This document shows positions 20,106 to 30,190 of a stretch of 64,000 bases of DNA, piece after piece. Origin of the DNA: Petaurus breviceps papuanus (lineage: Eukaryota; Chordata; Mammalia; Diprotodontia; Petauridae); NCBI GenBank assembly GCA_028583685.1, contig JAMXIF010001119.1, forward strand, positions 991,277 to 1,055,276. Direction: 5' to 3'. The notes below the pieces were generated by a model, which was given only the letters and a program-made list of their open reading frames with translations, was not told the DNA's origin and did not search any database. Numbering within the stretch: the stretch's first letter is position 1; every line of letters starts with the position of its first letter. The translations under genes were made by a program, and so were the position numbers.

Positions 20106-21029
20106 AAGATCCATTTCTTAATAGATAAATGGTCAAAGGATATCCCATAGGCAGCTTTCAAAAGAAGAAATCTAAACCATCAACAATCATTTTTAAAAGT
20201 ATTTTAAATCACTAATAATTAGAAAAATGAAAAATTAAAGAAACTTTAACCTATCACAATGTCAATGATAATATTTTTTTAAATTAAACTGACACATGAT
20301 GAAGGCAATGTGGGGAACCAGGTACACTAGTACATTGTTGGTTGATCTGTAAATTGGTCCAGTCATTCTAGAAAGTATTTTGAAACTATGTCCAGGAAAT
20401 TACCAATTCTAGTCTATACTCTTTGTGTCAGTCTACAGATAGTATAATTTAACAATTTATACTAGACCTATATTCCAAAGAAGTCAAAGAAAGATATGCA
20501 AAAAATATGCCAAAAATAATAGAAGCTCTTTTTGTGGTAGCAAAAAAAAAGGAAAATAAAGGAGTATCTTCCTATTAGGGAATGGCTAAACAAATTACAG
20601 CATATGAATTTAATGAAATATTTTTATTTCATAAAGATGATGAAATGAAAAATTTTAGGGAATAATGGAAAGACCTTTAGCAAAGTGAGTAGAACTAGGA
20701 AAAAAATATGTAAAAAAGATAGAGAAAAAGACCTTTGAAAGACTTTAGAACTCTGATCAATGCAATGATAAACCCCAAGTCCAAAAGAATGAAGATGAAG
20801 GACATACCATTCTCCTCTGATAAAGTGGAGATAACTTAAAATCCAAAAAGAAACATATTTTCAGACTTGCCTAATATAGGAATATGTTTTGCTGAACTAT
20901 GCAGCTATGTACAGAAGGCTTCATTTTCCTGTCACAAAAAAATGCTCAATTTGGAGTGTGTGTTTCTGTATGTGGGGGAGGGGGGTAGTATCTTGAGAGA
21001 CAGCTTAATAAAAATGCCAGTTAATTAAA

Positions 21030-21105
21030 AAAAAATCAGTGCAGTAGGACTCTCTGGAGGTACCTACTGGACCTTACACAGTCAGCATATAATAAATGTT
21101 TGTAG
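21030..21105 (+). mobile_element. L2-type LINE terminal scrap
   Basis: ACCTTACACAGTCAGCATAT followed by AATAAATGTTTGTAGAATT is an L2 3' terminus. Confidence 0.6.
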
Positions 21106-21684
21106 AATTAAAAAAAAAGAAACAGAGACAGAAACCTAGAATACCACAATCTCCAAGTAATCAAAATAGCAGGTCACTGAAAGGGCAGTGGAGATGCATG
21201 TTGGGAGGGTCTCTGCAGGATGCAGCATATGACCAATGAATTATTTGCACCCTAAATTCTATCATCAGAGGTATGTGATAGGAAGAGAAGGTAAGCCACT
21301 CCTTTGATGAGAGCAAGAGATAATAGGTGAATAAACTATATTTTACCCATGTAGACATGTAATATTAAGAGACCTAGAGGAAGGTCTAAGCACTCTGGGT
21401 AAACCCCCTACATTGGATTTATGAGAAGACATAAGTAAGGATCACACAGGATGATACAACATGAATGGCTGCTCTCCCTTTCCTTAAAGAATTGACATAT
21501 GCATGCGATCATGGATCTGTGGAAGTATTGAAATCATTTTATAACAATTCCACCTGTCAGGAGTTCTTTGTCCTTCTTCTTTGTCTTACTGGATCACATC
21601 AGTGCTGCCTAACAGACCATCACATTTGGCACAACTCAGGCCAATTAAAACTACAATATTAATACTATAAGTAACAATAATAGG
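21106..21684. other. Unrecognised non-coding stretch
   Basis: Nothing recognised. Confidence 0.4.
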
Positions 21685-21815
21685 AATTTCCAGGGTACTT
21701 TCATAAGCATCAGTCATTTTGATCCCGTCATTTCAATATTCCCAGTAAGTAGTCAAAGAATTGACTACATTTTACACAAAGGATAAAGGTTTTCCCAAGG
21801 TCAAGATAAAGGAAA
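21685..21815 (+). mobile_element. MIR fragment
   Basis: GGGTACTTTCATAAGCATCA, TTTGATCCCGTCATTTCAAT, ATTTTACACAAAGGATAAAG and CCCAAGGTCAAG follow MIR order. Diverged. Confidence 0.5.
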
Positions 21816-21895
21816 CATAATCTGTAGCATAATTATCCAAGAGGGGTCAGGTGGGGAAAAGGAGTGGAAAAGGGAAGGTTAAAAACCATGATAAT

Positions 21896-22035
21896 GGGGC
21901 GGCCAGGTGGTGCAGTGAGTAAGAGGTCGGGGAGACCTGGGATGGGTTTCGGCCTCAGATACTCGGCACCCACACAAAAATGACTGGCCGTGTAACCTTG
22001 AGCAAGTTACTTAACCCCGATTGCTTAAAAAAAAA
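21896..22035 (+). mobile_element. MIR-headed SINE, GAGTAAGAG subfamily
   Basis: GGGGCGGCCAGGTGGTGCAG, TGAGTAAGAGG, GACCTGGGATGGGTTTCGGC, GCACCCACACAAAAATGACT, GGCCGTGTAACCTTGAGCAA, GTTACTTAACCCCGATTGCT, poly-A. It shares the diagnostic sequence of the copies at 10788 and 61146 but lacks about 15 bases after GAGTAAGAGG. Confidence 0.9.
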
Positions 22036-22254
22036 GCACTATAATAAAACAAACTTGGACATATTGATCATAGTTAGACTGCTCTGTCCCTCCCCCACCC
22101 CAGTCCACCATAAAGAAAATCTCTAGTGTATAAATGACTTTTGACCCTCCCCCTCGCCTCTGAGCAATCATAGGAATTCTGAACAGCTCACAGGTATAAA
22201 GCTGAAATGAGAATATGGGATAGAATGAGTGGCCAGAACAGAAGCTGAAATGAA

Positions 22255-22400
22255 ACCCAGAATCATAGAATAAAGAGAAGGAAGAAACACTAAAGGTGAT
22301 GAAGAAACTGCGGCCTAGAGAAATTATGACTCCCTCCAAGAGATAATAGTGGAACTTCTATTTGAAGTCAGCCCTCGACTCTTGGTTCAATATCCATTCC
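22255..22400 (+). mobile_element. MIR-like fragment
   Basis: AGAATCATAGAATAAAG, AAGAAACTGCGGCCTAGAGA and ATTTGAAGTCAGCCCTCGAC fit the core and 3' part of a MIR-related SINE. Confidence 0.5.
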
Positions 22401-22597
22401 ATATCTATTCTATGAGGAGTTCTATGATATAGTCTTGTATCCCACTTTGAAATTAAATATGGCCCGTGTAGTGTAGTAGGAAAAGCACTTTTTGGAGGAT
22501 AGGGTGCTATGGAAATTTATGACTTTTAATCTCTTCTACTTTTATTTAAATTTTTTTCAAGGTACTTAATTTCAAAGGCAAAAGTGGGGAAGGTGGG

Positions 22598-22850
22598 AAA
22601 GGGAATAAGCCTTTATTAAGCACTAGGCACTGTGCTAAGTATTTTACAAATATTATCTCATTTAATCCTCATGACAACCCTTGGAGGTAGGTGCACTATC
22701 ATGCCCATTTTATAGTTGAAGAAACTGAGGCAGACAGAGGTTAAGGGACTTACCCAGAGTCACATAGCTAGTGTGACATAACTGAGGCTGGATTTGAACT
22801 CAGGTTTTCCTGACTTCAGGCCCAGTGCTCAATCCACTGCCTCAGAAGGC
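22598..22850 (+). mobile_element. MIR SINE, near full length
   Basis: TTATTAAGCACTAGGCACTG, TGCTAAGTATTTTACAAATA, TTATCTCATTTAATCCTCAT, GAAGAAACTGAGGCAGACAG, AGGTTAAGGGACTTACCCAG, AGTCACATAGCTAG, GGCTGGATTTGAACTCAGGT. A text-book MIR order. Confidence 0.92.
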
Positions 22851-23834
22851 AAGATAATTGGGCAGGGTAAGGGGGACGGGAAGGGGCAGGGTGGTAGAGA
22901 ACTAAGGCTTAAGGCTAGATGGGCTAGATGGACAAGAACCCTCTTCTTCTACTGCCAGCACCCAAAATTCACATTTTTATTCCTCCTCAGAATGAGTTGT
23001 CAACAATGACACATGAAACCATTCAGTCTCTCCCTGTCATTCTACTAGTCCTCACCTCCTAACACCTCTAATTACCATATAGCAGCTTACTCATTTTGCA
23101 CGTGCAGAAGCCAGCATCCTGACCACAGCAAGGTGAGGACACCTGCATACAGATGATCAAGGCTTTGTTTCACAAAGAAGAAGCTGCTAAATGCTTATTG
23201 GATGAAAAAAAAAGCCAAAATGGAGAAAGTTGCAAAAGCATTGGAAAGTTTCAATGCAATGACAGCTTGCAATGAACCAGGCAAACTTTCCCTGCCCCTA
23301 GGGGTAGAGGTGAGTTGCTGGTACAATCACCCACTGAAAGATTCTGTACCCAGGTTTCAGAATGTGAAATTAGGCATCTCCTACAGCCAAGAGCCCTGAA
23401 TACCCAGGAGATTTGAAAGGTGGGGGTGGGGGAGAAGCAGTAGAAGGAGAAAAATAAATCTTAGACTAAGCCATAAAAATGCCGCATGTGAAATACATTT
23501 TTTAACAAATTAATTTCCCCCTATTGGGTAAATTTATGGATCTGTTCTTGAGAGTCATCTCATACAATGGGGCTTTGGACATAATTTTAATGACAAACAC
23601 TAGGCAACGTGTCTATCAGAATCATTATTCTTCCCTTTAAAGAGCAGCCATATCTCAGGTCTGACTCCTGTCTCCCCCAAATGTCCTGGGGGATCATATT
23701 AGTGAGGCATTAATAGCTCTTAGCATTTACAGAATCAAGAAACCTGAGGGCAGGGTCAAGAATCTTGGGCTTTGGATTCCCTCTCTTAGACTCCTTTCAC
23801 CGTATCATGGATATCAAATGTCATCAATAAGACC
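22851..23834. other. Unrecognised, apparently unique stretch
   Basis: About 1 kb with no recognised repeat. The 65-71 codon frames at 22794-23009 and 23202-23399 lack domains, and the first begins inside a MIR. Confidence 0.4.
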
Positions 23835-23942
23835 TTAGAACAGCAGAGCTGAAAGACATGTTGGAAATTATCTATTTCAGCTCCTTCAATTTACAGATGG
23901 GAAAACTAAGATCCAAAGGAGGCTAGATGACTTGGCCACAGT

Positions 23943-24289
23943 TGTAACAATAATGCAATATGCACAACACCCACAGTGGCTATGAATATGTTGGTATAGT
24001 TGTGAATCACAAAATGTAACAGGCTCTCCACATGGAGGATAGAACCAAAGCCTTTATTCAAATACCAGAAAACTGAGTCCCAGAACCAGAAAGCCAAAGT
24101 CATTACAGTAACCATGAAGTTGGTGCACATGGTCAATGCAACCAACACCCACATTTCCAAGCCTTCACAACAGAACAGGCTCCCTCAAGCAGGGATCCTG
24201 TCTCTCTCTCTGTCTATCTACCTCTCTCTCTCCCTACCTCTCTCTCGCTATCTCTCCCTCTCCCTCTCCCCCTCCACCTTGTGCTCTTA

Positions 24290-24332
<43 letters not shown>

Positions 24333-24506
24333 GAATCAGATCCTCCCTGTTCTGCCCCTTCCTGTTACATCACCAACTTCCTCCCAAGGTGTTAACTACT
24401 TCTGTGTTAATTAAATAGCTTAAACAAGGTGTTAACTTGAAACAAGGTGCTAAGTACCTGCTTACTTGCCAATACCTGAAGATCTTCAGATTCCATTAAC
24501 ATTGCA
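23943..24506 (-). mobile_element. Solo-LTR-like element, LTR family 2, copy A
   Basis: An LTR fossil of an endogenous retrovirus-like element that reads 5' to 3' on the minus strand. It starts TGCAATGTTAATGG and ends TTATTGTTACA, so it has the TG...CA ends of LTRs. A polyadenylation signal lies at 24053-24058 in antisense. It aligns with the plus-strand copy at 42992-43484 over start, polyadenylation region and end. CT- and CA-rich simple repeats (24197-24329) have grown inside it. No internal retroviral genes are next to it. It is younger than the MIR it interrupts. Confidence 0.7.
24197..24329. repeat. CT-rich tract and (CA)n microsatellite
   Basis: CTCTCTCTCTGTCTATCTAC-like sequence, then about 19 CA units (24291-24329). 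Confidence 0.95.
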
Positions 24507-24585
24507 AGTCACACAGATGATGGCTGCAATTCAAACAGTTTCTGTTCACAAAAATTTTTTCCTCCAAACATCACTGTAAGGTAAG

Positions 24586-24822
24586 TAGTTATGTTGTTGA
24601 TCTGACTCTTTGTGACTCCACTTGAGGTTTTCTTGGCAAAGATACTTAAGTGGTTTGTTATTTCCTTTTCCAGTTCATATTACAGATGAGGAAACTGAGG
24701 CAGCATTAAGTGACATGCCCAGGGTCACACAGCTAACAAGTGTCCCAGGCCAAGCCCAGGAAGATGGGTTTTCCTGTCTCTGGACCCTGAAATCTATCCA
24801 CTGCATCACCTAGCTGCCCCTC
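24586..24822 (-). mobile_element. MAR1-type SINE
   Basis: Antisense order: TTGATCTGACTCTTTGTGAC, GAGGTTTTCTTGGCAAAGAT, ATTACAGATGAGGAAACTGA, CAGGGTCACACAGCTAACAA, ATCACCTAGCTGCCCC. It is complete apart from the outer tail. Confidence 0.92.
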
Positions 24823-24962
24823 TATTAGCTACTAAAATAGATTAATCTAGAGGAAACAGCACAGAGTTTATCCAGGGTCATATCACAGGAACAAAGGGGA
24901 TACATGGAGAAGTGCAGTGTTTAGCAAAGGAAGCAGAGCTGTGCCCCCTCTGGACATGCCCT

Positions 24963-25180
24963 TGATGGAATGGGAGTAGAAGAAAAGCGTCTATTCAGCA
25001 CTCGGTATCTGCCAAGCACTCTACCAAACAATGGGAATGCAGAGAGAGAACGGAGACAGTCCGCGTTTTCCAAGAGCCCGTGTTCCAATCGAGGAGACAA
25101 CAAGCAGGGCAGAATTCAGCTGCAGGGTGGAGAGAAAGGTCTGGTGATCCTTATAATACAGGAGCAGAGTAGGTAGGAAG
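24963..25180 (-). mobile_element. L2-type LINE 3' end, antisense
   Basis: TCTATTCAGCACTCGGTATC, TGCCAAGCACTCTACCAAAC, AATGGGAATGCAGAGAGAGA, TCCAAGAGCCCGTGTTCCAA is a reversed L2 3' end. Further minus-strand L2 may follow. Confidence 0.6.
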
Positions 25181-25536
25181 GTCCAGAGATCTGGCAGGCA
25201 CATCAGGGCAGATGGAACGGCCTAGTGTTCACCATCTCCCTGAAAGGATTGTATTGTATGACCTTCTCTCCATTCTGGATGCAGGGGACTAGAGAGGTTC
25301 AGACCCATGACAAAGGGGATATCCTGTGGGGTCTAGGGTCAGACGGGAGAGGCTAGAGCCATTGGGGAAAAGTAACAAACTACCGTGAACTGGGCTTTTG
25401 GTATGATGGGATGTGGAGGTGGAGGATAACATGAAAGTGGCCTTTAGTGACTAAGACTGTGCCTACATAATGGCAGTTATCACTCTATCCACTGGACCAT
25501 CTAGCTATATTAATGCTAGTCATTATTATTATTATT
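25181..25536. other. Unrecognised stretch, perhaps decayed L2
   Basis: No clear family. ACTCTATCCACTGGACCATC (about 25481) is a reversed SINE-head scrap. Confidence 0.35.
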
Positions 25537-25790
25537 AAGCAGCTAGACTAGGGAAGTGGATAGAGCACCAGACCCGGAGTCAGGAAGTCTCCTGTTCCTG
25601 AGTTCAAATCCCGCTTCAGACACTTCCTAGCTGTGTTACCCTGTACAAGTCACTTAACCCTGTTTGCCTCAGTTTCTTCATCTGTAGAAACAGCTGGAGA
25701 AGGAAATGGCAAGCCTCTCCAGTGTCTCTTCCAAGACAATCCCAAATGCAGTCACGACACAACTGAAATGACTGAACAACAAAATTATTA
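25537..25790 (+). mobile_element. MAR1-type SINE, near full length
   Basis: AGTGGATAGAGCACCAGACC, GAGTTCAAATCCCGCTTCAG, CAAGTCACTTAACCCTGTTT, TCATCTGTAGAAACAGCTGG, AAGACAATCCCAAATGCAGT, GACACAACTGAAATGACTGA, ACAACAAAATTATT. Confidence 0.93.
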
Positions 25791-25799
25791 CCATTTCTC

Positions 25800-26400
25800 C
25801 TGAATACTCTTGCCATGCTTGGCTTCCACGATGCTGTTCTTTCCTGATCGTCCTCCTCCCAGTATGATTGCTCTCAGTCACTCCCAAGCTCTCCTCCTCC
25901 CCTCTGCTCTCTGGTCAGTAAGGTACAATGTCCTGTCTGTTTTGTAGTCCCAGTATCTCTCACATCTAGCCCCTTCTCACCTGCCTCCACCAAAGTTCAA
26001 GAAGCTTGTCATCACCTTTGGTGGGTCTATCACTACAGTCAAATCATTCCCATTGCTTCTAGTCTCTTCCTTCCACTATCCCTGTGGGTCACCTGTTGAC
26101 TTTGAAAACCACATATTATTATCTTTATTGTATTTTTATTTTGTTAAATATTTCCCAATTAACATTTCCATTTGGTTCAGGTCAAGTTTAGTAGCTTCCT
26201 GGACGAAGAGAGTGCATGTCTCACACTTCGGCTTTATGTTAAAACCAGGCACGGATCTTGCCACGTTATTTCCCTGCTCAAACATTTTCAGGGGGTTTCT
26301 ATTATCTCTAAAGTAAAATTCAAACTCCTCTGTGGGACTTAGATAACCTTCCATAATGTCTCCCAAATTTATTTCCTACTACTCTAAATTTAAAAAAAAT
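25800..26400 (+). mobile_element. L2-type LINE fragment with a MITE inside
   Basis: CCATGCTTGGCTTCCACGAT, GCTGTTCTTTCCTGATCGTC and, after the insertion, CACGTTATTTCCCTGCTCAA, TAAAGTAAAATTCAAACTCC and AGATAACCTTCCATAATGTC follow the ORF2 C-terminal to 3' region of an L2-clade LINE. Confidence 0.6.
26097..26245. mobile_element. hAT-type MITE fragment inside L2
   Basis: GACTTTGAAAACCACATATT, TTATTTTGTTAAATATTTCC, CAATTAACATTTCCATTTGG, TTCAGGTC is the right-hand part of the family that starts CAGAGGTGTCAAACT (compare 32855-33035). The termini are eroded. Confidence 0.6.
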
Positions 26401-26449
26401 CGGGCTCTTCCCCAAAGTGCACTATCTTGGGAGGCGTTTCTTCCTTACC

Positions 26450-26895
26450 AGAGAATCAGTGTTGTGCAGCGGTAAGAGAGCTGGACAAGCTCTGAAAGCA
26501 CCAGGAGAGAGCGGTTCAAATCTTACGTCAAATACTAACTACAGTGATTATGGACAATTCTTTTTTTTTTGTTTTTTTGCAGGGAGGGACATAGGGCAAT
26601 TGGGATTAAGTGACTTGCCCAAGGTTACATGGCTAGTTTTGTGTTAAGTGTCTGAGGCTGGATTTGAACTCAAGTCCTCCTGACTCCAGGGTCAGCACTC
26701 TATTCACTGTGCCACTTAGATGCCCCTGGACAAATCATTTAAACTTCTCTTGGTTTCAGTTTTCTTAGCTGTAAAGTGGAGATAATAATACTTGTAATAC
26801 TCACCTCCTTAGTTGTAAAGCTTCATTGAAGTTGTACAAAGCTCCTTCCAAATCTCAATTGCTATGTTAATGTCAGTCATGATAATTTACATGAT
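26450..26895 (+). mobile_element. MIR-derived SINE split by a younger SINE
   Basis: Head 26450-26557 (GTTGTGCAGCGGTAAGAGAG, GAGAGCGGTTCAAATCTTAC), tail 26727-26895 (TGGACAAATCATTTAAACTT, GTTTTCTTAGCTGTAAAGTG, AGATAATAATACTTG, TTGAAGTTGTACAAAGCTCC). The two parts join perfectly once the insert is removed. Confidence 0.8.
26558..26726 (-). mobile_element. MIR-headed SINE nested in a SINE
   Basis: Antisense with poly-T start, GGGCAATTGGGATTAAGTGA, CTTGCCCAAGGTTACATGGC, ACTGTGCCACTTAGATGCCCC. TGGACAA on both sides (26551-26557 and 26727-26733) is the visible target duplication. Confidence 0.9.
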
Positions 26896-26969
26896 AATTT
26901 ATAATTTCACAATCCTCATCTTCCTTTAAAATGTTAACGCTTTCTCATTCTTCAAATTGCCTTGTATTT

Positions 26970-27430
26970 AGAGACAGCTGGGTGGTTCATCAGATAAAAG
27001 CACTGGATCTAGAGTCAGGAAGACATGAGTTTAAATTCAGCTTTGGACATTTACTAGCTTCATGTCTCTGAGCAAGTCCCTTAACCTTTATCTGCCTCAG
27101 TTTCCTCAGCTGTAAAATTAGGATCATAATAGCACCTACCTCACGGAGTCGTTGTGAGAATCAAATGAGATAATATTTGTTTTGGGGTTTGTTTGGTTTT
27201 TTGTCCTTTTTTGGAGGGGGAAGGCAGGGCAATTGGAGTTAAGAGACTTGCCCAAGGTCACACAGCTAGTAAGTGTTAAGTGTCTTGAGGCCTATTTGAA
27301 TTCAGGTCCTCCTGACTCCAGGGCTGGTACTGTATTCACTGCACCTCCTCTGAACTGCCCCTGAGATAACATGGTAAGGCACTTAGCACAGTGCCTAGCA
27401 CACAAAAGGCACTTAATAGTTTCCTTCCTG
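26970..27430 (+). mobile_element. MIR-derived SINE (long form) split by a younger SINE
   Basis: Head to core at 26970-27176 (GAGACAGCTGGGTGGTTCAT, AGCACTGGATCTAGAGTCAG, CTGCCTCAGTTTCCTCAGCT, GAATCAAATGAGATAATAT). The tail resumes at 27362-27430 (GCACTTAGCACAGTGCCTAG, CACACAAAAGGCACTTAATA). It includes the long 3' extension typical of the marsupial form. Confidence 0.85.
27177..27361 (-). mobile_element. MIR-headed SINE nested in a SINE
   Basis: Antisense: TTTTTTGGAGGGGGAAGGCA, GGGCAATTGGAGTTAAGAGA, CACACAGCTAGTAAGTGTTA, TCCTCCTGACTCCAGGGCTG. Target duplication TGAGATAATAT / TGAGATAACAT (27166-27176 and 27362-27372) differs at one base. Confidence 0.92.
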
Positions 27431-27477
27431 CTTCCCCCCTACTGTTTACTTGTCTGTTCATGTGCTGTATCCATATA

Positions 27478-27745
27478 AGGGCAGCTAGTCGGTGCAGTGG
27501 GCAGAGTATTGAACTTGGAGTCAGAAAAACCTGAGTTCAAATCAAGTCTCAAATACTTAATAGCTGTGTGACCCTGGTCTAGTCACTTAATCTCTCTCTA
27601 GCTCAGTTTCTTTATCTGTAAAATGGGGATAAGAGTAACACCCACCTCACAGGGTTGCTATGAGGATCAAATGAGATATCAGAGGTACTTGGCAAACCTT
27701 CCAGGGCCTTACAAATACTGGTCATTATTATTCATAATATAAGTT
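27478..27745 (+). mobile_element. MIR-derived SINE (long form)
   Basis: AGGGCAGCTAGTCGGTGCAG, GAACTTGGAGTCAGAAAAAC, CTGAGTTCAAATCAAGTCTC, CTAGTCACTTAATCTCTCTC, CTCACAGGGTTGCTATGAGG, ATCAAATGAGATATCAGAGG. Full length. Confidence 0.9.
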
Positions 27746-28295
27746 TCTTGAGGACAAAGACTTTTCAATTTTGTCCTTGTACCACTAGCTCCTAGTCAAG
27801 GAGGGATCCTAGAACTTGCTGCAATAAATTGAGCTTACTCCCAAATGATTACTGTTCTTTTCCAAGGACTCACCTCAACACACCATTTCCAGGATGCCTG
27901 CCTTGTCCAACACACTTGAGGAAGCCTGCTTTGGACGTCAGCACCAGTTTACAAGACAGGCAAGAATGACAGAGGTGAAAGGCGCCTTGAAGAAGTCCCT
28001 CGTGTCTTTTTCTTGCACTTCATCTTGTTGTTGTTTGGGTTTGGAGAGAATTTGTTGTGGTGGTGTTTGTTTGTTTTAACCAAATGCCCAAAAAGAAACA
28101 AAATGAAAACCACTCAAACCCCTAACTATATGCACTATGATCACCTTTTAAGAAACAAAAAATAAAAATCCCAGACATCCATTTCCCAAAATCAAATCCA
28201 CACTCAAATAATGAAATCTCTATAAATGAGTTTATCTTTCAAGTGTCTTTCAATTCCAAGATTTTACAATCCTAAGAGTTGCCACCGTTTACAAG
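27746..28295. other. Unrecognised stretch, small L2 scrap
   Basis: TTTCTTGAGGACAAAGACTT (about 27742) looks like an L2 3' scrap. The rest is unrecognised. Confidence 0.4.
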
Positions 28296-28391
28296 AATAT
28301 TATGTGGACATACATTCACTTATCCGGGAAAGGTGAGGAGAAGAAATATTATGTGGACATATATTCATTATCCGGGAAAGGTAAGGAGAAG
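28296..28391. repeat. 49-bp tandem duplication
   Basis: Two adjacent copies of a unit beginning AATATTATGTGGACATA(C/T)A and containing TTATCCGGGAAAGGT(G/A)AGGA. Copy 1 is 28296-28344, copy 2 is 28345-28391, with one base deleted and two substitutions. An A run follows. The open frame across it (28302-28529) simply repeats the unit. Confidence 0.92.
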
Positions 28392-28694
28392 AAAAAAAAA
28401 ATATACCTCCCAACCACTGCTCTGCACTCAGTGAAGCTGCAAATTCAATTTCCTGATGCCTCAGAAGTCACTTTGAAGATAACTTCCCCCATGCCCAACC
28501 CACCAGGGATTCTTTACACCAGACACTAGTGACATTGATTTCATCCACCTGGTTTGGTGTCCTTACTAACCTATCATCTGCAGCTGGTACATGAATTTAA
28601 GGACTGACTGGTCACTAAAAATAGTTACTATATTGTGCACTGGAAACACGGGAAAGTGGTCTGAAAGCTTTCTGCCCCTTGTCTGAATGCCAGA
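28392..28694. other. Unrecognised non-coding stretch
   Basis: Nothing recognised. Confidence 0.4.
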
Positions 28695-28915
28695 ATGATG
28701 ATAGCTCGTGTTTATAAAGCATTTGACATACATTAGTTTATTTGTTCCTCACAATAACCCGGTGAAGGAGGTGATATTATCTTTATGTTACAAATAGGGA
28801 AACACATTCTGAGAGGCTGACTTACTTTGGATCACATAATAAGAGACTCTGGTAGGATTCACATTCAGGTCTTTTTGATTAAAAAAAAAATCTAGCATTC
28901 TACTTGCTACCCGTA
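28695..28915 (+). mobile_element. MIR SINE
   Basis: GATAGCTCGTGTTTATAAAG, CATTTGACATACATTAGTTT, CCTCACAATAACCCGGTGAA, GTTACAAATAGGGAAACACA, GATCACATAATAAGAGACTC and TCTAGCATTCTACTTGCTAC give the full MIR order. Confidence 0.85.
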
Positions 28916-29654
28916 ATTGCTAGTCAGGACAGTGATAGCCCTGCCATAGTCCCCACCCGCCCCTTGTTCCCCATTCCCTTCACAAGTGAGGATTTTTATT
29001 TTTTTCTGAAAGATCACCATACTTTTCTTTTTTGTGTAGCTCAGGCAACATCAGAAAGGATTCGAAGTAATGCTGTGAAATAGACAAACTTTATATTCCA
29101 GACCTAAACATTCTGTGTAATACCTTTTTTTTTTCTTTCTAGACATCTAAAATAGATAGCCTGTGCATTGATTTTCTTATCTCCCCCCTTCAAACTGACT
29201 AGCTGTAACGTTTGGAAAAGTCTAATAATCTTTCATTGATAATGAAGGATTAGTACCTAATAATGATAACGTGTTATTAACTCACAACATTGTTATTGAC
29301 ATGTTATACTTTTTTATAATTATATTATAAAATTATACAATTTTCATTGTAAGAAAGACATGTCTTAACCCAAAGAAACAGATGTGGATTCCTTAACAAA
29401 GACCCCAAACATGGCAATAAAAAAGCATGTTTGCAATCCAAGGATAGTCTATGAACTGAGGTAGAACAAAAGGAGAATCAAGTAAACAACAGAGACAATG
29501 ATCACAATAATATAAATATAAAACAAAGCTGCATGCTATGGAAATTCAGGAACAAAGAGATGTGGAGGACTATGGGTATGATCAATACTATATCCATCCT
29601 GTCATGGGCGGGAAGGCATCAATAAAACAAAAATCGAATCCAAGGACAGTAGTC
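28916..29654. other. Unrecognised, apparently unique stretch
   Basis: AT-rich around 29240-29345. No repeat recognised. Confidence 0.4.
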
Positions 29655-30190
29655 ATTTAACAATCAACTAGTATTTATTAGATACTTCTATGTGCCAGGT
29701 CCTGTTCTAGGAACTACTGATACAAAAACAAAAATGAAAGTCTCTTTCCTCAAGGAGCTCAAATTCTAGGGAGGAGAGGGAATGATGTTGATAAAAATGA
29801 GCAAAAATAAAATCTACCTAGGAAAAATAAATACTAAGTAATCTTTAGGGATTGATGGGCAGGAGGTGAGAAGGATGATTGGGATATGCCTCCCATAAGG
29901 AATTAAGCTTAGGAGAAAGCTAGGAAATTCTATGAAGCAAAAATGAGGAGGGAGATAATTCCAGGAATGAAATAGCCTGTTTAAAAACAGAATGGGACTA
30001 GAGAGATCTTATAAGGTGAATAACAAGTGGGTCAGTTTGACAAAAATATAGAGTATGGCAAGAAGAAAAGTATGAAGGCTAAATCCAGGTTTAAGGCTCT
30101 TTTAAAGAAAAAGGGACTTGCATTTTATCCCAGAAGTAGTAGGGAGCCACTCGGGTTTCTTGAGTAGTTAAGTGATATGGTCATACTTAC
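29655..30190 (-). mobile_element. L2-type LINE 3' part, antisense
   Basis: TCAACTAGTATTTATTAGAT, CTATGTGCCAGGTCCTGTTC, CCTCAAGGAGCTCAAATTCT, then the GGAGAAAGCTAGGAAATTCT and TTTTATCCCAGAAGTAGTAG zones run in reversed L2 order for over 500 bases, well into ORF2's 3' end. Decayed. Confidence 0.75.

Larger units (their letters stand above)
19670..21010 (+). mobile_element. Marsupial L1 3' half, carrying two SINEs
   Basis: Three blocks of one L1: 19670-19765 (AAAATCTTTGCAATAAGTTT, CTATGATAAAAG), 19937-19949, and 20106-21010 (TAGATAAATGGTCAAAGGAT, TTCAAAAGAAGAAATC, AAATCACTAATAATTAGAAA, GTACATTGTTGGTTGATCTG, CAGTCATTCTAGAAAG, GGGAATGGCTAAACAAATTA). These encode the C-terminal part of L1 ORF2 and the start of the 3' UTR in the family. 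Here they are riddled with stops. SINEs at 19766-19936 and 19950-20105 are younger. Confidence 0.85.
23835..24560 (+). mobile_element. MIR split by an LTR
   Basis: The left half (23835-23942: GAGCTGAAAGACATGTTGGA, TTACAGATGGGAAAACTAAG, GATGACTTGGCCACAGT) stops inside the conserved 'cttgcccaaggtcacacag' core. AGTCACACAGATGATGG resumes at 24507, after the LTR. The shared AGT at the two junctions is consistent with a short target duplication. Confidence 0.65.

Noticed and set aside
23906-24160. Hydrophobic minus-strand frame of 84 codons
   Set aside because: It reads through the LTR and the MIR edge. Hydrophobicity follows from base composition.
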